Source of the DNA: Siphonodentalium dalli
Lineage: Eukaryota > Mollusca > Scaphopoda > Gadilida > Siphonodentaliidae
Direction: 5' to 3'
Assembly: GCA_032622095.1 (NCBI GenBank)
Contig: CP136063.1
Location: 180,151,956 to 180,215,955, forward strand
Length of the DNA stretch: 64,000 bases
In this document: piece after piece, positions 1 to 12,299 of the stretch
Layout of the letters: every line of letters starts with the position of its first letter
Numbering within the stretch: position 1 is the stretch's first letter
Notes under the pieces: model-generated
Told to the model about the DNA's origin: nothing
What the model saw: only the letters and a program-made list of their open reading frames with translations
The model's database searches: none
Made by a program: the position numbers and the translations under genes

Positions 1-1300
1 GATTTTCTCTAAAATGTAAACAAAAACAACCCAACCTCAGAAGAAAATGGCGTGCATCTCGCTCGAGAAAAAAAGTGTTTTTTTCCGTCTTGAGGTGGTA
101 GCAGGAGGTTTAATACATGACATATTTTATCCATAGATATTCGTTTAGTAACCACTCTATAAATTAATGTTTTAGTGAATATTGGCCTGTATTTTACTCA
201 TTAATGACAAGTTTAGCTATACCAATTCATCTAATAGAATTGTCAACATATTTTATTATCGATGCATTAACGAAGTTATCATCGAACATATTGTTTTGAG
301 ATGATGACGTTTATCTTGTTTCAAGATGCAGGCTACACTCGTTTGAAAGATACAAGCAGCAACGTTTACAGATTGTCCCATATGACATCGCCCTTAAATT
401 ACCTCACTCTCTCTATATTGTCAAGAGTATGATGTGCAAACATATATCTCTTCAAGTGCTACCTTTGTGCCACATGTCGCTTCTCCCATGTGTCGCATAT
501 GGGACATCCGTTGTGCAAAAGTTGCCTTGCATAGGTTGCAACTTTATGGCCTGGTGTTTAGATGCACATTCATATGGTCGACTAATGTAAAGCCAAATTT
601 GACCTTGTTGAATAACTCTTCCCGCGTATTACACAAATCATTTGTTGGTGATGACCTTTGTATGCATTAGGCTCATCAATGGTACCAAATGAGCGGGAAC
701 ATTGGCCGCACCTTGAAGTATGTTTTGAACTTATGTGATGGCTGAGCGAATGTTACCAATTCGTTTTATAAAATATATTTCATATACTGATAGATCCGCA
801 TTGTGTGAATTACTTTTCTTTTGGGCATTGACGAGGGCTGCTCCGCAATGGTGACACCATCAATGGTGACCTCAGCGATGGAGCCGTCAAATGCCGATAA
901 CTGGCAGTCCATGACTGAAAGAGAATATTGTATTACAGGATAATTATACTTAATTATCATATAATAATAACACGAGGTAAATCGACCAATCCAGATGAAC
1001 ACTGATACGGGTACAGATTCACGACTGGTTGTTTGTGTTCAGTCATATACGGAGGCACACTGGTATGTAGGATATGGATGTATGCTGGAATCAAATTTTG
1101 AAGAAAAAAAACATCTAAAAATATCTTTCTTTAAGAATTTACTTTTTTACGACTCTTTTAAGTAAAGACAGCGATTTTAAAAGTGATAAACATAATATGC
1201 AATTCGTGTTTCTCTGGTATATGTATATGATATCAATGAAACTCAAGTTTTACATTTTGCCGAGCCTCAGGCAATTTCTTATACTAATTTCATAAATTAT
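1..1300. other. No recognisable gene or named element
   Basis: AT-rich sequence with only short open frames (longest 78 codons) lacking composition or motifs I recognise. I see no repeat shared with the rest of the window. Confidence 0.5.
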
Positions 1301-1406
1301 ATAATACTAGCAGGTTAGCCCGCCACCGGCGGCTTGTCCGAAACATGACATTTTTTAAATATTTTTTTAATATTTTTAGCTCCACGCGTTTCAATAAGAA
1401 AAATTT

Positions 1407-1685
1407 GTACCCGGTAGCTCCACCCGTTTCCGAGATCTGGTCTGCGCATGCGCGAAGCTGGCGTCGCACGGACTCGGCGACCCGATAAAATTTGTACCCG
1501 GCGCAAGATACATTCACATAGCAAATTTCAAGTCGATAGCTCCACCCGTTTCCGAGATCTCGTCTGCGCATGCGCTGCACGGGCGTCGCATGGACTCGGC
1601 GACCCGATAAAATTTGTACCCGGTGCAAGATACATTCACATAGCAAATTTCAGGTCGATAGCTCCACCCGTTTCCGAGATCTGCC
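1407..1685. repeat. Tandem repeat, about 120 bp unit, 2.3 copies
   Basis: The block tagctccacccgtttccgag recurs three times (about 1411, 1540, 1660), and cgataaaatttgtacccgg twice, 120 bases apart. The unit is GC-richer than its surroundings and contains ctgcgcatgcgc. It is preceded by gttagcccgccaccggcgg, a sequence repeated in diverged form at about 3096. Confidence 0.75.
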
Positions 1686-1696
1686 TTTCTGCATAA

Positions 1697-2440
1697 TATT
1701 TCGAGCGATAACATTGCATTGAAATGTCAGACTCCCATCGTGAACCTCAACACGAAGTAAACACGTGTTTCGAGCGATAACATTGCATTGAAATGACTCC
1801 CATCGTGAACCTCAAGACGACGTAAAACACGTGTTGCGTTCTAGGAAATGCACTCAATGCAGATGCTAATAACGTTGACTTCGTATATATATATATAATG
1901 ACGTTATTAACCCCGGCCGTGCCGTTTGAGCTGATTTTTATGACTGGGAGTGGAGTACGGGTGCTCGGAGCTTCTGGAAAACGCGTGGACGACATCGTAC
2001 GTGGTATTTTACCTTTAGATAGGAAGTTTGAGCTCAATCTGTCCAGCCGTTCCCGTCCTAATGTACTATTTCGAGCGATAACAATTGTCAGACTCCCATC
2101 GTGAACCTCAACACGAAGTAAACACGTGTTTCGAGCGATAACATTGCATTGAAGTCAGACTCCCATCGTGGACCCCCAAGACGACGTAAACACGTGTTTG
2201 TTCCGGTATAACTTTGGAGACTCTGACTTCATATATATATATAATGACGTTATTAACCCCGACCGTGCCGTTTGAGCTGATTTCGATGACTGGGAGTGGA
2301 TAAAGGGTGCTCAGAGCTTCTCGAAAACACGATTACGGCGGTGTCGGTGGGATTTTACACTTACATACGAAATTTGATCTCAATCTGTACACGCGTTTTG
2401 GATTCTATGAAGTACACACACACACATATACACACATATA
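1697..2440. repeat. Direct duplication of a unit of about 345-370 bp
   Basis: Two copies each contain paired ttcgagcgataaca blocks, cccatcgtgaacctcaa, an (AT)n tract, and taatgacgttattaacccc with ccgtgccgtttgagctgatt. The AT tracts lie at about 1885 and 2230. The second copy ends near a CA-rich stretch (2411-2440). Confidence 0.7.
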
Positions 2441-2514
2441 TACGAAGTCTCAAAATATATAGTATAGACTAGCTGGTGGACCCGACTTCGTCCGGGCTAT
2501 TTCCACTCTGCTTT

Positions 2515-3095
2515 TCGGCGAATTGACCTTGAATTGACCATTTTGAAGGTCAAGATCAGGTCAGGGTCACGATTTGACCCGTTCATAACACTCCCCGAAC
2601 AAAAGTACCCGTCGAAATCTGTCCGCTTTTAGCCGATTTGACATTCAATTGACCATTTTGAAGGTCAAGGTCAGGTCGGGATCACAATTTGACCCGTCCA
2701 AAACATTCCTCGGACAAAAGTAACCCTAGGTGTCAAATTTCGTCGAAATTCCATAAAAATTCACGATTTGACCTTAAATTGAAAATTTTGAAGGTCAAGG
2801 TCAGGTCGGGGTAACGATTTGACCCGTCCAAAAGACTCCCCGGACAAAAGTACCTCTAGGTATAAAATTTCGTCGAAATCCGTCCCGTTTTACCCGATTT
2901 GACATTGAATTGACCTTTTTTGAAGGTCAAGGTCAGGTCGGGGTCACGATTTGACCATCCAAAACACTCCATGGACAAAATTACCCCATGTTATCAAATT
3001 TTGTCAAAATCCGTCTAGCAGTTTTCCCGGCCATAGCTAACACACAGACAAACAGACAGACAGACAGAAGTCCCAAAATATATATTAGACTAGCA
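2515..3095. repeat. Four tandem copies of a repeat of about 125 bp, GGTCAAGGTCAGG-type
   Basis: The core ttttgaaggtcaaggtcagg recurs near 2541, 2662, 2785 and 2917, each followed by cacgatttgacc-like and cggacaaaagtacc-like blocks. The array ends in a (GACA)n stretch and atatatta. Such ends are common in 3' regions of invertebrate non-LTR elements, but no coding part is present here. Confidence 0.75.
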
Positions 3096-5040
3096 GATTA
3101 GCCCGCCACTGGTGGCATTAGTCCCATGGCTTTGGTCGATCTATTGACCATACATAACTAATTTCACGTCGCTCTCCACCGCTGATGCCCGAAATATCGC
3201 CTGTCTGTTGGGTGGACAAAATAACCCGACAAAAATATTTCCCGTCCCGAGTTGACCATACATAACAAATTTCACATCGATGTCACCGCTCAGAAAACAC
3301 TCGCAGAGCTGGAACGATTTAGTGCAAGTACGTTATTTAAACAATGCATCGAAAACGGAAACATAAGACAATCGATGGAATCAACTCAAAAGTATTGTTC
3401 CCGGGCAATACAAAATATTTTATGACTTCCAATAAATCTCTCCTCATAGTCCACACCCTGCGGCATAACTGGGAAGTGAAGACATAATTTTAGAAGGCCT
3501 CACAAGGGATGAATTGACGCCGAATCGAGTGATTTCGAGTGACAAAAATGACGATGTCGGTAAGAATAAAATATCTCGAACCCGGTGGTCCTAGAATACG
3601 AAGATTCGTAGAAGCGAGTTCTATGCAATGGAAATGTATGCAAATTTCCGATGTAACGTTCAGAATGCGGAGAACAGATAATTTCCGGAAAGCTTGCAAA
3701 CAGCCGTAGGCCAACCGTAGACACATGCTAACTGACGCGATAACTTGAGTATTTATTATCAGATCATGTTCATATTTTATGTGTAGGTTTATGACACTCA
3801 CCTGAATAGACTGGATTGGACAGTTCGTTAAGATAATATTGCAACGAAGTTTATGATGAGCTACTCGCACGTCTGAAGAAGAAGTTAGATGTTACTTTGT
3901 TCCACTGGGTCATTTTGTAACGGCAAATTGTATAACCATGCATGGTCACCACCGCGCATATATACAGTAGCCTATGTAAACAAATTATGATGCCTTTTCA
4001 ATGTCTATGCATTTAAACTCTAAAAATATCCATGATTTTATAATTGTACGAAAGTAGTTTGCATCTGACTCTGTTTCCCAATCGAACTTTTTTACGTTTG
4101 GGAGTTGCATATTTATTTATATGTAAACAATAGCACGTGCTTGCTTACTATTAAAAACAGGGTCGTGAAATCGCGAGTCTCACGCAAAAAGCATTGCTGA
4201 TTGCCATAGCCAATTATGAGGGCTGTATATATCCCTATGGGAGACTCGCATATATAAGATAATGCACTGGCACATGATCTTTAATGCTGCACCAGAGCAG
4301 CTCCCGTCATGAAAAGGTTAATAATAGGGATGTTTAGATTGAACAAACGTCTCTCCTCGCCCATCAGGCATAAATGACTAAATTCTCTGCGCCTGAAAAA
4401 TATCCAGTAACCTCACAGCTATATTCTTTTTCGAAACAAATAACAGCGATTTTGTTAGTTGTCAATGAGACACGAAACGTGTAATACTAGTCGGCCTTAA
4501 ATAAGGCCGCCATAATTCGGTGTTGTGCAGAGTTTATCAACACAAAATAGTTGTTGTACTGATCTCCCACCACACTGTGATGAATATATTGTCTGATATT
4601 TCTTGACGGTAGAAATTAGAAGTTTTTACTCTAAAAATGTTCAGTCCATAACATACGTGCAGGATGTAAAATACTAGGGACTAATGTTCCCAGGGGATTA
4701 AATTGAAATATAATTGTTTTTAACAGCATTCGTAATATCTATTACATGTATTATTAAAGATTTGAAGTGTGAACTAGACTGAATGATAGGATATTGAAAA
4801 TCAATTGAAATGACAAAATGATCAATTTCACTTTAACAATAACCAACACCTTAATGACATAACATTAAGCCCTTCCACATGGCGTACGATGTCAATGAAT
4901 AATGACAGATCTGCAAGATTAGGACACAATGGAAGCTTGCAGAAGATGCAAATGCCAGATTAGATCTATACAGTTGGCATTGATGTTGCCAGTGAATCGT
5001 GATTTCGTCATTTGTTATTGACAAATTACAAAGATAAAGA
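3096..5040. other. Mostly unrecognised AT-rich DNA
   Basis: No gene is supported. The longest open frame (126 codons, 3490-3870 minus) has no motif I recognise. The only identifiable piece is a truncated family A MITE ending at 4321. Confidence 0.45.
4225..4321. mobile_element. Family A MITE, right end only
   Basis: It carries gggagactcgcatatataag, aatgctgcaccag and the terminus cagctcccgtcatgaaaaggttaa. The left end is missing or too diverged to place. Confidence 0.7.
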
Positions 5041-5329
5041 AGATTGATTGATTGGGGTTTAATGTCGCTTTCAGCAACTAAGGCCATATCACGACATTGC
5101 CAGGTTTAGTGGTGGAGTAAATCTGCACACTTACGGCCAATCTAACAGTGATTTCAATGGCTGATAAACTCATCGACCATGTGCGGCGAGTAACTGGCAA
5201 CTACACAAGATATAGATATCGAGTTACAAAGTCCACTATGGAAACATGTGGATTTGAACCATATCACCAGCGCTGGAGGGCAAAACGGCTTGGAGTGGTA
5301 CCCCTAACCGATTGAGCCACTGAGGCCCA
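5041..5329 (-). mobile_element. tRNA-derived SINE
   Basis: The minus strand begins GGGCCTCAGTGGCTCAATCG, with a pol III A box (TGGCTCAATCGG at 5318-5307). A B box GGTTCAAATCC lies at 5260-5250, at tRNA-like spacing. The tail reads ctgaaagcgacattaaaccc and ends in CAAT repeats (5041-5056). A tRNA-like head plus a short tetranucleotide tail is diagnostic of a SINE. Confidence 0.85.
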
Positions 5330-5762
5330 CAAGATAAAGAAGAAGTGTTCATTATAGCAAAATATCGATCAACTAAAGAAACATTCTCAAGAAAGGTATT
5401 GTCATACAGAAATAATGAGAATTTACACAATAGATAACCAGCGAAATATAATGTAATTTCACGGAAATCTGCAGTTGCTAAGTGAATCGCATGGGAATCC
5501 ATGTTACACGCCATCTGGAAAGACCTTATATAAGAAACCCCATATGCAAGAAGTTAATTCTCAAACAGTAATGAATTATCAACAAAATATAACAAATACC
5601 TCACTCATGAGTATTTAAATTCACGCAGTATTATTTTTCATTTATCCATCTTGAATTTAAAACTTTTCATAATTTGATTTGTCCTAATTTAAAACTGAGC
5701 AAAAAAATAGTATGACTCAAAGAGTTTATCAAACAAACTGGAAAATAAAAGGCATTAGTGTA

Positions 5763-6009
5763 TTAACCCTTTGAGTGCCAGGTCGATTTTTTTGTAACAA
5801 CCCATATACCCTGTGTCAATGCATTCTCTTATATATGCGAGTCGACCATAGGTCGCCTTGCATATATAATAGAATGCATTGGCCTAACAATTGGTTTTTT
5901 TTTTGGTTTTTTTTTTTACAATTTTAATAATTTATTTTTATATTCTTTAACAGACTTATTTTGTAGGTTTAGGGCCGATGAGATCGGCCCCTGGCACTCA
6001 AAGGGTTAA
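5763..6009. mobile_element. Family A' MITE (TTAA-flanked, piggyBac-like ends)
   Basis: Ends are TTAACCCTTTGAGTGCCAGG and CCTGGCACTCAAAGGGTTAA, an inverted pair. The core holds the tcttatatatgcgagtc / gcatatataatagaatgcat palindrome shared with family A, and a T-rich tract (about 5900-5935). A second copy is at 62377-62619. Confidence 0.9.
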
Positions 6010-6955
6010 ACGATCTACAAATAAACTACAAAGTGACATTTCTGGTGTCAGCTGCCTAAAGATGGTCATTGATGTCACATTAATTAATAAGTTAGATTTC
6101 ACGTCAGTGATTCCCATAACTATTGAAATATACAATAATAATTATTGGACCAAGTGTAGTCGAAACACCTATCTTCACAACTAAATAATATGCCCTGTCA
6201 CTAACTCATGGCAATAGTGGATCCACCGGTGGTTTTAAATGCTACAGGTCAAAGTTTTGGAGTAGCATTCCACAAATGGAGGTCATGAATAATTCAAAAG
6301 CCCCATATATGGAATTACTACTCCAAAACTATGACCAGAAGCACTAAAACCACGGAACCGGGGCTCGTAGAATCTACGAAACCACGGAACGGAGGTGGAT
6401 GAATCCATTATGGCCACGACCCAGTGATCTCGCTTAATAACAGTTATCGTCTGTATGCACTGTATACATTTATATTGTGGCATTCATTAAATCTATCTTC
6501 AGGAACGATTAACTGCATGTCATCGGACACATTATTTTTACAGAAATATTTTGTCAGTTTTGAATTCGCTCATAAGGGTGCACAAAGATCTGATGCATGA
6601 ATTCCATAGCGCGTAAATTTGAAACTGAGCGAAAAATAATAGTGCGCAAATTTAAATACGAGTGAGGTATACAACAAGATAGTTAGTGACTGTTGAGACA
6701 ATCAAGACTAGAAACAAATGTGATTCATGCACCCTTACTCACACCTTTAAAATTTCAACAAAATATCTGTCAATTCTATTCATTGAAACCACGATATTAC
6801 ATTCATATAAAATCAATTAAAAATTTCCATTGTGAGAAGAAAATCATATAAATTCCATTCATGACTCAAACATCTGTAGACTCTTTCAATATTGGTTCAC
6901 TTGAAATTGGTGACACTATAGAGTTTTTGACAACATTCTGAGGAGAATTTTTTTT
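6010..6955. other. No recognisable feature
   Basis: AT-rich. It contains a local inverted match of ccccatatatgg-like and accacggaacc blocks around 6240-6400, but no gene or named element. Confidence 0.4.
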
Positions 6956-6959
6956 TTTA

Positions 6960-7215
6960 TCATATTAAAGATGCATAATCCAAATTAACGCTCGCAAATT
7001 ACTATTTCCTTGGCTTCAGGGGTAAAAATTATTTGATTCAGTCGAGTACATAGTCTGCCGTCACAAAAATCGATATCTGTAGTCCAGGCACATAAGGTTT
7101 CACTAGTGTAAAAAATCGGGAAAAACTGATTTTTTCAGGGATCAATAAGAACATGTTTATGAACAACGTGGCAAAAGTCCCCTAAAATCCGAGTTGAGCT
7201 TTTTGAGATATCTTG
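6960..7215. repeat. Family E repeat, copy 1
   Basis: It shares agatgcataatccaaattaa, caaaaatcgatatctg, agtccaggcacat and gtcccctaaaatccgagttg with copies at 9500-9740 (inverted) and 32050-32265. It also holds a 22-base exact match to exon 16 of the polycystin gene (7044-7065). Confidence 0.7.
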
Positions 7216-9499
7216 ATTTTTCGGAATGGTTCAAATTCTGAAGCATCTCCATCAGGCCATATGGGAATGCAGTCATGTGTAGATCAATTAATTCCAAATT
7301 CATAATACATTGACATACATACAAACAATGCTTAGCCGTGAACCATATAAGTTGAATTGAAGTCCCAAAATGGCCGCCAAAATGGCCAAAATAGAATGAA
7401 ATTTACATTTTATGCATAATTGAATAGCTAGTCCCATAAGAGTGACAACACGCTCGAAATATGTGAGGAAGAATGATTGCAGAGAATAAGAGAAACATTT
7501 TATCGGGTATGTGCGAATTATCTCTAATATATATCGCGAGAGATATAGCGAAAAGCAAGGTCTCATAAAATGGTTAAATCTGGACTTTTTGACCGCAAAG
7601 AAACGGGAGAATAAGGCAAATTTTTCTGCACTATTTATCTTGAATCGTGTGATATATATGTACACTACACTGTAAAATGAAATTTAATAGCGAAGAATTG
7701 ATTCTGTGACCTTTCATAGAAGCCGAAATATATGTGCTCATAGCAGTATCACTAATGTGACCGGTCATCGTTTCTTTTGATATATACACCATCAAACCTT
7801 TCGAAATACACTGCTATAGAGCAGTATGAGAGATATTCATAGAGTAATGGGTGAATTGTGTAGATTATATTCTCCGTGTCTTAAAATATTAGTAATTTTT
7901 GCCTAAGAATAAGTAATAAAACACGAATATTTCGCTGTTATCACAAGAATGCATGGTGGTATACTATGAAAGCAATTTATCAAAACACAAAGGAGTACCA
8001 TATACTTTCTTTAAAAAAATCTAAACTTGACCAAAATTGCCCACATACTCTGTGACAGAGACTGTCTTTATACCTGGAAATAATATTTGGTTATATTCAC
8101 CAAGGTCACATATACGCGAAGGGTACTATGTTTTCTGCAACCGCATTACCGTGTGTATCCCTTCTCCCTAATGTTACACATATCTGCTGAACTAACAACC
8201 ATAACTAGCAACATTGAGTCAATGTTCAACGCTGAAATAACAGCTTTAAACGATGATCACCTGATATTTTGCACAAGTTCATGGGTGGTTTTGGCAAGAT
8301 ATTTTCAAACAACAAAATACGGAAAACTAATATTGTACATTGCGTAATAGCATATTCCAGTTGTAAGTTGCCGACTGAAGTAAGTTGAACAAATTGTTTA
8401 CTAAGAGACCGGTTTGGAAGTAGCACGAAAATTAGTCGTATATCAAATGTACGATGTGCTGTCTATTTGATCTGGTGTGATGCAGTGCTAATCTTTTGAA
8501 GAGGTGGCGGTTTCTTTGCAATATAATAAGAATTGCAACATACGTGTGTGGTTTATTATCATGTACAGTGATGAACAATCCGGAAATGTAACTACTATTT
8601 ATACCGCAAGGATATGCACTTAAGTTTCTGCGTTCCATTCAATAATTTATCATCACGCCGAACGAAACTACCATACACTGTGTGGCGAAACATTACTTCG
8701 TATGTTGCATGCCCGAAATTATTATTTTTGGCCCCGACTGTAAACAGAAAAACCCGAAATTTTAAAGACGTAATTCATTGGGTTTGACCTGCGTTGCAAT
8801 GGCCGATAAATCCTCCACATGGGCCTGTTTTAATGAACTGTGTACCTTTAAAGATATTTAACAACAGACTTGTATATTGTTAATACGTATTTTACCTACT
8901 AGGTGGTTATATAATAAGTTGCCATCATTTCGGCTTAGCTTGGTGGTTGCGGCCATTTTGACAGCCATTTCATGACCGCGTTTGTAGTATTCTGATCGTG
9001 TCACTATATTCGCTCTCGTGCTCATATTTCACATATACTGGTATAACTTAGTAATGCATATGACTAGCTTAGACAAAATAGAATATCAAAATACGACCAG
9101 ATCGTTGACAACCAGTTTCGGGGGTAGGGTTATGTTTTTACAAGTTTTGACAACTTATGATGTGCGTACTCGCTAGTTCTGCCTATTATAGCGACGGGGT
9201 GGTGTCTGTGCAGTTTTTAAAATAGATAGCTTGCGCCTATGTTTTGAGAAGCCTGAGAAATCCGACATCGAATACATCAGTTTGTCTTCAAAATCGTCAG
9301 TATTTTGGCTCAGTGTTTTATTTCATATCTATATATGCGAAATTCATTCGATATTTCCTTTTGAATGGGTGTTGTTGGTTCGAGAATTGTATATCGAACA
9401 ATATTGAGTGCTTTTTGTATACGTTTCGGCTGAAAAATTGTTACAACATCCAATTATTTCCATCATTGTGAATAATATTGTTTTGTTTAATTATATGGA
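7216..9499. other. Unrecognised DNA between two inverted family E copies
   Basis: No open frame over 121 codons and no motif I recognise. Being bounded by inverted copies of the same repeat, it could be the interior of a non-autonomous element of about 2.8 kb, but no transposase trace is visible. Confidence 0.35.
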
Positions 9500-9740
9500 A
9501 AAAATGATGTAACTCAGAAAGCTCAAATCGGATTTTAGGGGACTTTTCGTGACGCGTCCGCGATGTTATGGCCAAAATAATATAAAAAAATCAGCTTTCC
9601 CCAATTTATTTCCTTACTTTTCCACTTCCATGTCTAATGTGCCTGGACTACTGATCACTCTTGAGCTTTGATGGGTGGGTTCCCCACCCATCAAAGCTCA
9701 AGAGTGATCAGATATCGATTTTTGAAATCTATTATTTTTC
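9500..9740. repeat. Family E repeat, copy 2 (inverted) with perfect palindrome
   Basis: This is the reverse complement of copy 1 over ggattttaggggacttttcg and atgtgcctggactac, then an inserted palindrome at 9651-9711, then gatatcgattttt. See the separate entry for the palindrome. Confidence 0.7.
9651..9711. repeat. Perfect 61-base inverted repeat (29-base arms, 3-base loop)
   Basis: The arm ctgatcactcttgagctttg atgggtggg is followed by ttc and its exact complement. Relative to the family E copy at 6960 it interrupts ctac/agatatcg. One arm with one base missing occurs at about 32157-32190. Confidence 0.95.
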
Positions 9741-10240
9741 AACACCAATAATTTTAGTGGCCCAGTAAAAGTCGAGAAGATGGTCTCAGACCAAATTGCG
9801 GATGAAGATGGATAACACTAAAATCAAGTGACTTTTTTGTGTCAGATATTTGACAAACCGGCAAAATTTCTTTGAACAAAATGTTCATAAATAACAGATT
9901 ATGGGCAATTTTATACTATAGTTGTGGTTAGCATTATTTTTGGGCAATTAAATCGATTCTGATAACTGAAGCGGCATTTCAAAAAAAATTGTTGTTGTTG
10001 GAATCTGATGATATGGGGACCACGAATCGGATTGACTACCTTTAACTAATAAGTGATTAATAGCATGGTGATGACCCCATTTTAGTTTCTAGCAGGATAT
10101 TAAACTACAAATTTCACTGATTTTCTTATCACCATTCCCTTCACATGAATTGATAAAGATAAAATATGTACCGTATCATTCAAGATTTTATTTAGGAATT
10201 TCTATCTTAATGTGATTTGAGATTCAATAGAAATACAAGG

Positions 10241-10456
10241 TTTACCCTTTCATGACTGGAGCTTCCTGAATATTTGCGAAAACCATATATATATATGAGA
10301 ATGCATTGGCCTAACAACATTTACATTTATTTTGTAAGCCGCAGTGGCATATATATATATTCTCTTATATATGTGATGACTCGCATATATAAGAGAATAC
10401 ACTGGCACATGGTCTTTAAATCTGCACCAGCGCAGCTCCCATCATGAAAGGGTTAA
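10241..10456. mobile_element. Family A MITE, complete
   Basis: Ends are (T)TTACCCTTTCATGACTGGAG and CTCCCATCATGAAAGGGTTAA-type (last four bases 10453-10456). The core has the tatatatgcgag/ctcgcatatata palindromes and ggcctaacaacatttac. The left TTAA is mutated to TTTA. Confidence 0.85.
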
Positions 10457-11278
10457 ACTCTCAATTCGCATTTGAACATATTTGAATCCAGAGGACCGTC
10501 ACACCAAATATAAACTAAATCTGCTTGATAGTTTCAGAAAATTCAATGAATTCTAGAAAAAAAGAGTTAAAGACATATTATGCAATTGTTCGGGTGCCTG
10601 AAACTGATCAGTTAGTATCCAGGCGCTATGCCAACTATAGGAATGTAGCATTCTACTAACATCACAAAAAATCCGAAACAAATCGACCGTACCATTCCAT
10701 AGAAAACATCTTTGGAACTGCACTCAATTGTAAATATTTACTACTCGATTCGGGATGCATCAATCAGCGATAAACTAATGGAAATATTTTGCCATTGAGA
10801 GTCACTGCATTTAATTAATATATAAGAATGATGGTGTGTGTTGTCAATTTGGATACAATATTTGTAAAAATTACTAATTTGAACAATATTATTCTCCATT
10901 TATATTTGATCAACCTACCGGAGTGTTTCACATCACTTTAAATCCCATGGCTGCAAACCCATTTTCAAAAAATCTTAGACCCAATCACCTAAATATGAGC
11001 CCATTTGATTAAGTTTTGGACAAGAAAAAAGTTGAAATAAATGTAGGCAGGCAATGATCAATCAGAGATTACAGATCCTCCAGTCTTAGACTGTTATGGG
11101 TGATATAATAAGAACACCAAATAGAGATGGCTCATAAACATAACATTAACAAGTCACATATAGAAAAAGAACATCTCAAAAAGAGATGAATTATCAACAT
11201 AAAATAGCTAATTAATTAACAATTAAAATATCACATGTTGCTTGTTTAAAACAAATAGTCCTTTTTCATGTAAGACTT
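10457..11278. other. No recognisable feature
   Basis: AT-rich, with no open frame of note and no repeat matched elsewhere in the window. Confidence 0.4.
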
Positions 11279-11496
11279 TCAGTAAGGCCAAATAAATAAT
11301 CGCCTCCTTAACCACAGCAGAATTATGGGTAATTTTCCAGGATTTAGTCGGAAATAAGGCTTGTTGCCATTCATCGGAAAGCTCTCACTGAGAGCTTTCC
11401 GATGAATGGCAACTTGCCATATTTCCGACTAAATCCTGAAAAATTACCTATAATTCTGCTGTGGTTAAGGAGTCAATTATTTAGGACATTACTATA
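11279..11496. mobile_element. Family C hairpin MITE, copy 1
   Basis: Near-perfect foldback: aaccacagcagaattatggg, ggatttagtcggaaata and ttgccattcatcggaaagct, then their complements. Outer ends are AGTAAGGCC and GGACATTACT. Full-length relatives have TACAGTAATGCCC ends. Confidence 0.9.
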
Positions 11497-11667
11497 ACAG
11501 TAAGGCCAAATAATAAAAACTGTATTCTGTGGCACCTCCCTCGTCACCCAAAGAGTGTTTCATAAACAAAAATTATTTGCAAATTTATCTTGGATTTTCA
11601 AATGAGGTCAAAACTCAACCTCCAATTTATCCACATTTAAATATATAGCTGGGATTCTGTTGAAGAT

Positions 11668-11892
11668 TTAACCCTTTCTGTACGAAATACTCATTGATGA
11701 GTAGTCCCCTTATGAAAAGTTCCTATAATAACATTTGTTCAACTTATTATCTGGACATTTCCCTCCAATAAATAGGACTCCTTCTGTACATGTGTTATCT
11801 GTTATTTTCCTGAAAATCGCTCCAGATGAACAATATACCAATCTAATGAATATTTTTATAACTGAGCGGGAAAATCCATTTAGTATAGAAAG
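11668..11892. mobile_element. Family B MITE (TTAACCCTTTCT ends), copy 1
   Basis: The left end is ttaaccctttctgtacgaaa with actcattgatgagtag. The middle has ttgttcaacttattatctgg. The right end is ccatttagtatagaaaggg. The right TTAA is lost. Confidence 0.85.
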
Positions 11893-12049
11893 GGATGACT
11901 GAAAGGTATTGATGGTTAGATCCAAAAGACTGCTTGGAAATATTAGCCTCCCTCAGCCAAAATTATTACATTAGATGATTGCCTAAGAACACAGATACTT
12001 ATTTAAACGGTCTAAGAATATTGTGTTTACATCAATAAAAACTTTCACA

Positions 12050-12252
12050 GGCCTGGATTTAGTATGTCTGACATTTGCAGAATGAGGTACATAGAGACTC
12101 TATAGATACTCCCCAGAAGATGAGGCCTAAGCAGAATGAGATCCCCAGAGGGTGAATTAGGTGACTAAAGCCCACTATGCAGGATAGCATCACTAAATTG
12201 ACCCTATGGGGACCTCATTCTGCAAATGTCAGACACACAAAATCCAGGATTG
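12050..12252. mobile_element. Family D MITE, shortened copy, 48 bases past the polycystin stop
   Basis: Ends are caggcctggatttagtatgt and cagacacacaaaatccagg, with tgacatttgcagaatgaggt inside each arm. It lies just downstream of the last codon, so it would be in the 3' UTR or in a further intron. Confidence 0.8.
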
Positions 12253-12299
12253 AACTTTCAACATCAAATATCATAGATCAGTGATCAAGATCAGTGTAG

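Noticed and set aside
3490-3870. 126-codon minus-strand ORF
   Set aside because: No recognisable motif or composition. It overlaps another frame and is not flanked by convincing signals.
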